From contig CAMPCT010000113.1 of the NCBI GenBank assembly GCA_946647055.1, positions 1 to 6,934 on the forward strand: a DNA stretch of 6,934 nucleotides, read 5' to 3'. The position numbers and the translations under genes were made by a program. Under the pieces are notes generated by a model. It searched no databases and had not been told where the DNA came from. It saw nothing but the letters and a program-made list of their open reading frames with translations. How positions within the stretch are numbered: the stretch's first letter is position 1; every line of letters starts with the position of its first letter. The DNA comes from an uncultured Atopobium sp. (lineage in GTDB: Bacteria > Actinomycetota > Coriobacteriia > Coriobacteriales > Atopobiaceae). This document shows positions 5,839-6,934 of this stretch, piece by piece.

Positions 5839-6726
5839 ATGGCACGCGAGCGCGACGGCTACATCGACTACCACGGATTCAAGACCTACTACCGCATCTT
5901 TGGTGAGCAGACCGACAACGGCAAGCTGCCGCTGTTCGTCCTGCACGGCGGGCCCGGCGCACCCCACAACTACCTGCTGCCCTACAAGGAGATCGCCGAC
6001 CGCTACGACCGCGAGGTCATCTTCTACGACCAGATCGGCTGCGGAAAGTCGAACATCCCGCACCAGGAGGACGACTTCTACACCTATGACCTGTGGGTCG
6101 ACGAGTTCTACGTGGTGAAGGAGGCGCTGGGCATAGGGGACTGCCACGTCTTTGGCAACAGCTGGGGCGGCATGCTCGCCATGCTCATCGCCCTGCGCGA
6201 CGACCGCGGCATCCACTCGATGGTGCTCAACTCCTCGCCGGTGCGCATCCAGACCTGGCTCGACGAGGCAAACCGCCTCATCTCCTACCTGCCCGAGCAC
6301 ATGCAGAAGGCCCTCGCCGAGGCCGAGGCCACGGGCAACTACGACACGCCCGAGGCACAGGAGGCCTACCTCGAGTACTACAAGCGCCACGTCTACGGCA
6401 TCTACCCGCCGTACCCCGACTACCTCAACGAGGCGGACGAGGGCGAGGGCGAGTGCTACATGGTCATGCAGGGGCCGAGCGAGTTTGTCTGCCCCGGCAA
6501 GATGCGCGACTGGGACGTCCGCGAGGACGTGAAGAACATCAAGGTGCCGTGCCTGGCGCTCTCCGGCACGGACGACGAGGGCACGCCCTATACCATCAAG
6601 GAGGGCGTGGACCTCATCCCTGGCTGCGAGTGGATCCTCATCCAGGGCGCGACGCACGAGGCGCACGTCACGCATCCCGACGCATGCTTCGAGGCGGTGG
6701 AGGGCTTCATCAGCCGCTTCGAGTAG
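5839..6726 (+). CDS. pip: Proline iminopeptidase (alpha/beta hydrolase, peptidase S33)
   Basis: This 295-aa enzyme has the length and motifs of prolyl aminopeptidases (EC 3.4.11.5), which release N-terminal proline from peptides in the cytoplasm. HGGPG (36-40) forms the oxyanion-hole loop typical of the family and YDQIGCGKS (63-71) follows. The nucleophile is Ser108 in GNSWGG (106-111). The likely acid is Asp246 in GTDDEGTP (243-250), aligned with the GRYDExTP segment of family members, and the base is His273 in ATHEAH. Residues about 135-235 form the helical cap that shapes substrate choice. The ATG at 5839 follows AGGGAGGAG (5825-5833) at ideal spacing; the open frame upstream has no such signal and lacks family homology. 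It diverges from the pepC pair, so all three peptidases may work on the same imported peptides. A related amidase or general aminopeptidase cannot be excluded. Confidence 0.92.
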   Translation: MARERDGYIDYHGFKTYYRIFGEQTDNGKLPLFVLHGGPGAPHNYLLPYKEIADRYDREVIFYDQIGCGKSNIPHQEDDFYTYDLWVDEFYVVKEALGIGDCHVFGNSWGGMLAMLIALRDDRGIHSMVLNSSPVRIQTWLDEANRLISYLPEHMQKALAEAEATGNYDTPEAQEAYLEYYKRHVYGIYPPYPDYLNEADEGEGECYMVMQGPSEFVCPGKMRDWDVREDVKNIKVPCLALSGTDDEGTPYTIKEGVDLIPGCEWILIQGATHEAHVTHPDACFEAVEGFISRFE

Positions 6727-6786
6727 GGGATGACGCACTCGCGGCTTGTCGATTTTCTGTGTGATGAGGACGTTTCCCGAAAGACC

Positions 6787-6827
6787 TTGAAAAGCCACTT
6801 GCATCCGGCTGGGTTTTCGTTTAATGT
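6787..6827 (+). promoter_or_regulatory. Possible tRNA promoter and weak pip terminator
   Basis: TTGCAT (6799-6804) and TAATGT (6822-6827), 17 nt apart, form a weak sigma-70-like pair about 34 nt before the tRNA. The same bases hold AGCC/GGCT (6793-6796 with 6807-6810) followed by TTTT (6814-6817), a weak terminator-like shape after pip. Both cannot be well supported; the region is the only place for either signal. Confidence 0.3.
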
Positions 6828-6860
6828 ACTTCCTCGCGCAGAGATGTGCACGGCAGACAT

Positions 6861-6934
6861 TGGGATGTCGTCTAACGGTAGGACAACGGATTCTGGTTCC
6901 GTCAGTGGGGGTTCGATTCCCTCCATCCCAGCCA
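6861..6934 (+). tRNA. tRNA-Gln (anticodon CTG)
   Basis: This is a 74-nt cloverleaf. The acceptor stem TGGGATG (6861-6867) pairs with CATCCCA (6924-6930), then comes discriminator G and an encoded CCA (6932-6934). The anticodon stem ACGGA/TCCGT encloses loop TTCTGGT with CTG at positions 34-36, which reads CAG. The T loop is TTCGATT (6912-6918) with a 5-bp stem (one G-U pair). The U1-A72 first pair is typical of glutamine tRNAs. The tRNA ends at the window edge. Confidence 0.97.

Noticed and set aside
5671..6804. 377-codon open frame on the - strand antisense to pip
   Set aside because: The + strand carries clear HGGPG and GNSWGG motifs and an SD; the antisense product is repetitive Val/Leu/Asp/Arg text.

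Overview
The window is high-GC DNA (mostly G or C at third codon positions) with strong AGGAGG-type ribosome binding sites and a CCA-encoding tRNA. Two bleomycin-hydrolase/PepC-type aminopeptidases and a proline iminopeptidase point to a peptide-fermenting, host-associated high-GC Gram-positive bacterium. My best guess is Coriobacteriia, for example an Olsenella/Atopobiaceae-like organism. This comes from composition and gene content only and has not been checked by any search.

Positions 1-1978 (+ strand) hold a tightly packed run of five genes. It begins with the last 18 codons of a glyoxalase/VOC-type protein. Then come an 86-aa one-helix membrane protein with a Pro/Gln-rich tail, a 66-aa miniprotein with signal peptide and C-terminal helix, a compact 353-aa MFS-type transporter, and a 127-aa four-helix membrane protein with acidic and Asn residues inside its helices. 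The gaps are 2, 12 and 3 nt, then a 4-nt GTGA overlap, so these genes are probably co-transcribed and may form one membrane system. I cannot name its substrate or function.

Positions 1979-2547 lie between convergent operons and carry no convincing gene. They contain a possible terminator hairpin (2001-2032) and a perfect 25-bp inverted repeat (arms 2039-2063 and 2164-2188) enclosing about 100 bp, which looks like a small non-autonomous mobile element. The rest looks like gene-free or decayed sequence.

Positions 2548-5624 (- strand) hold two tandem C1-family cysteine aminopeptidases. The upstream one (4263-5624, 453 aa) is a regular PepC. The downstream one (2548-4092, 514 aa) keeps all the catalytic residues, but it has about 60 extra residues with a Cys-x-Cys pair and lacks the usual WDPMG-type C-terminal arm. 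The 170-bp gap between them is highly structured. A long imperfect inverted repeat (4163-4268) runs into the last codons of pepC, and a GC-rich hairpin followed by a short anti-Shine-Dalgarno stem precedes the second gene.

Positions 5839-6726 (+ strand) encode a 295-aa S33 proline iminopeptidase, divergent from the pepC pair. The window ends with tRNA-Gln (anticodon CTG) at 6861-6934. Together, the two PepC-type enzymes and the iminopeptidase would release N-terminal residues, including proline, from imported peptides in the cytoplasm.
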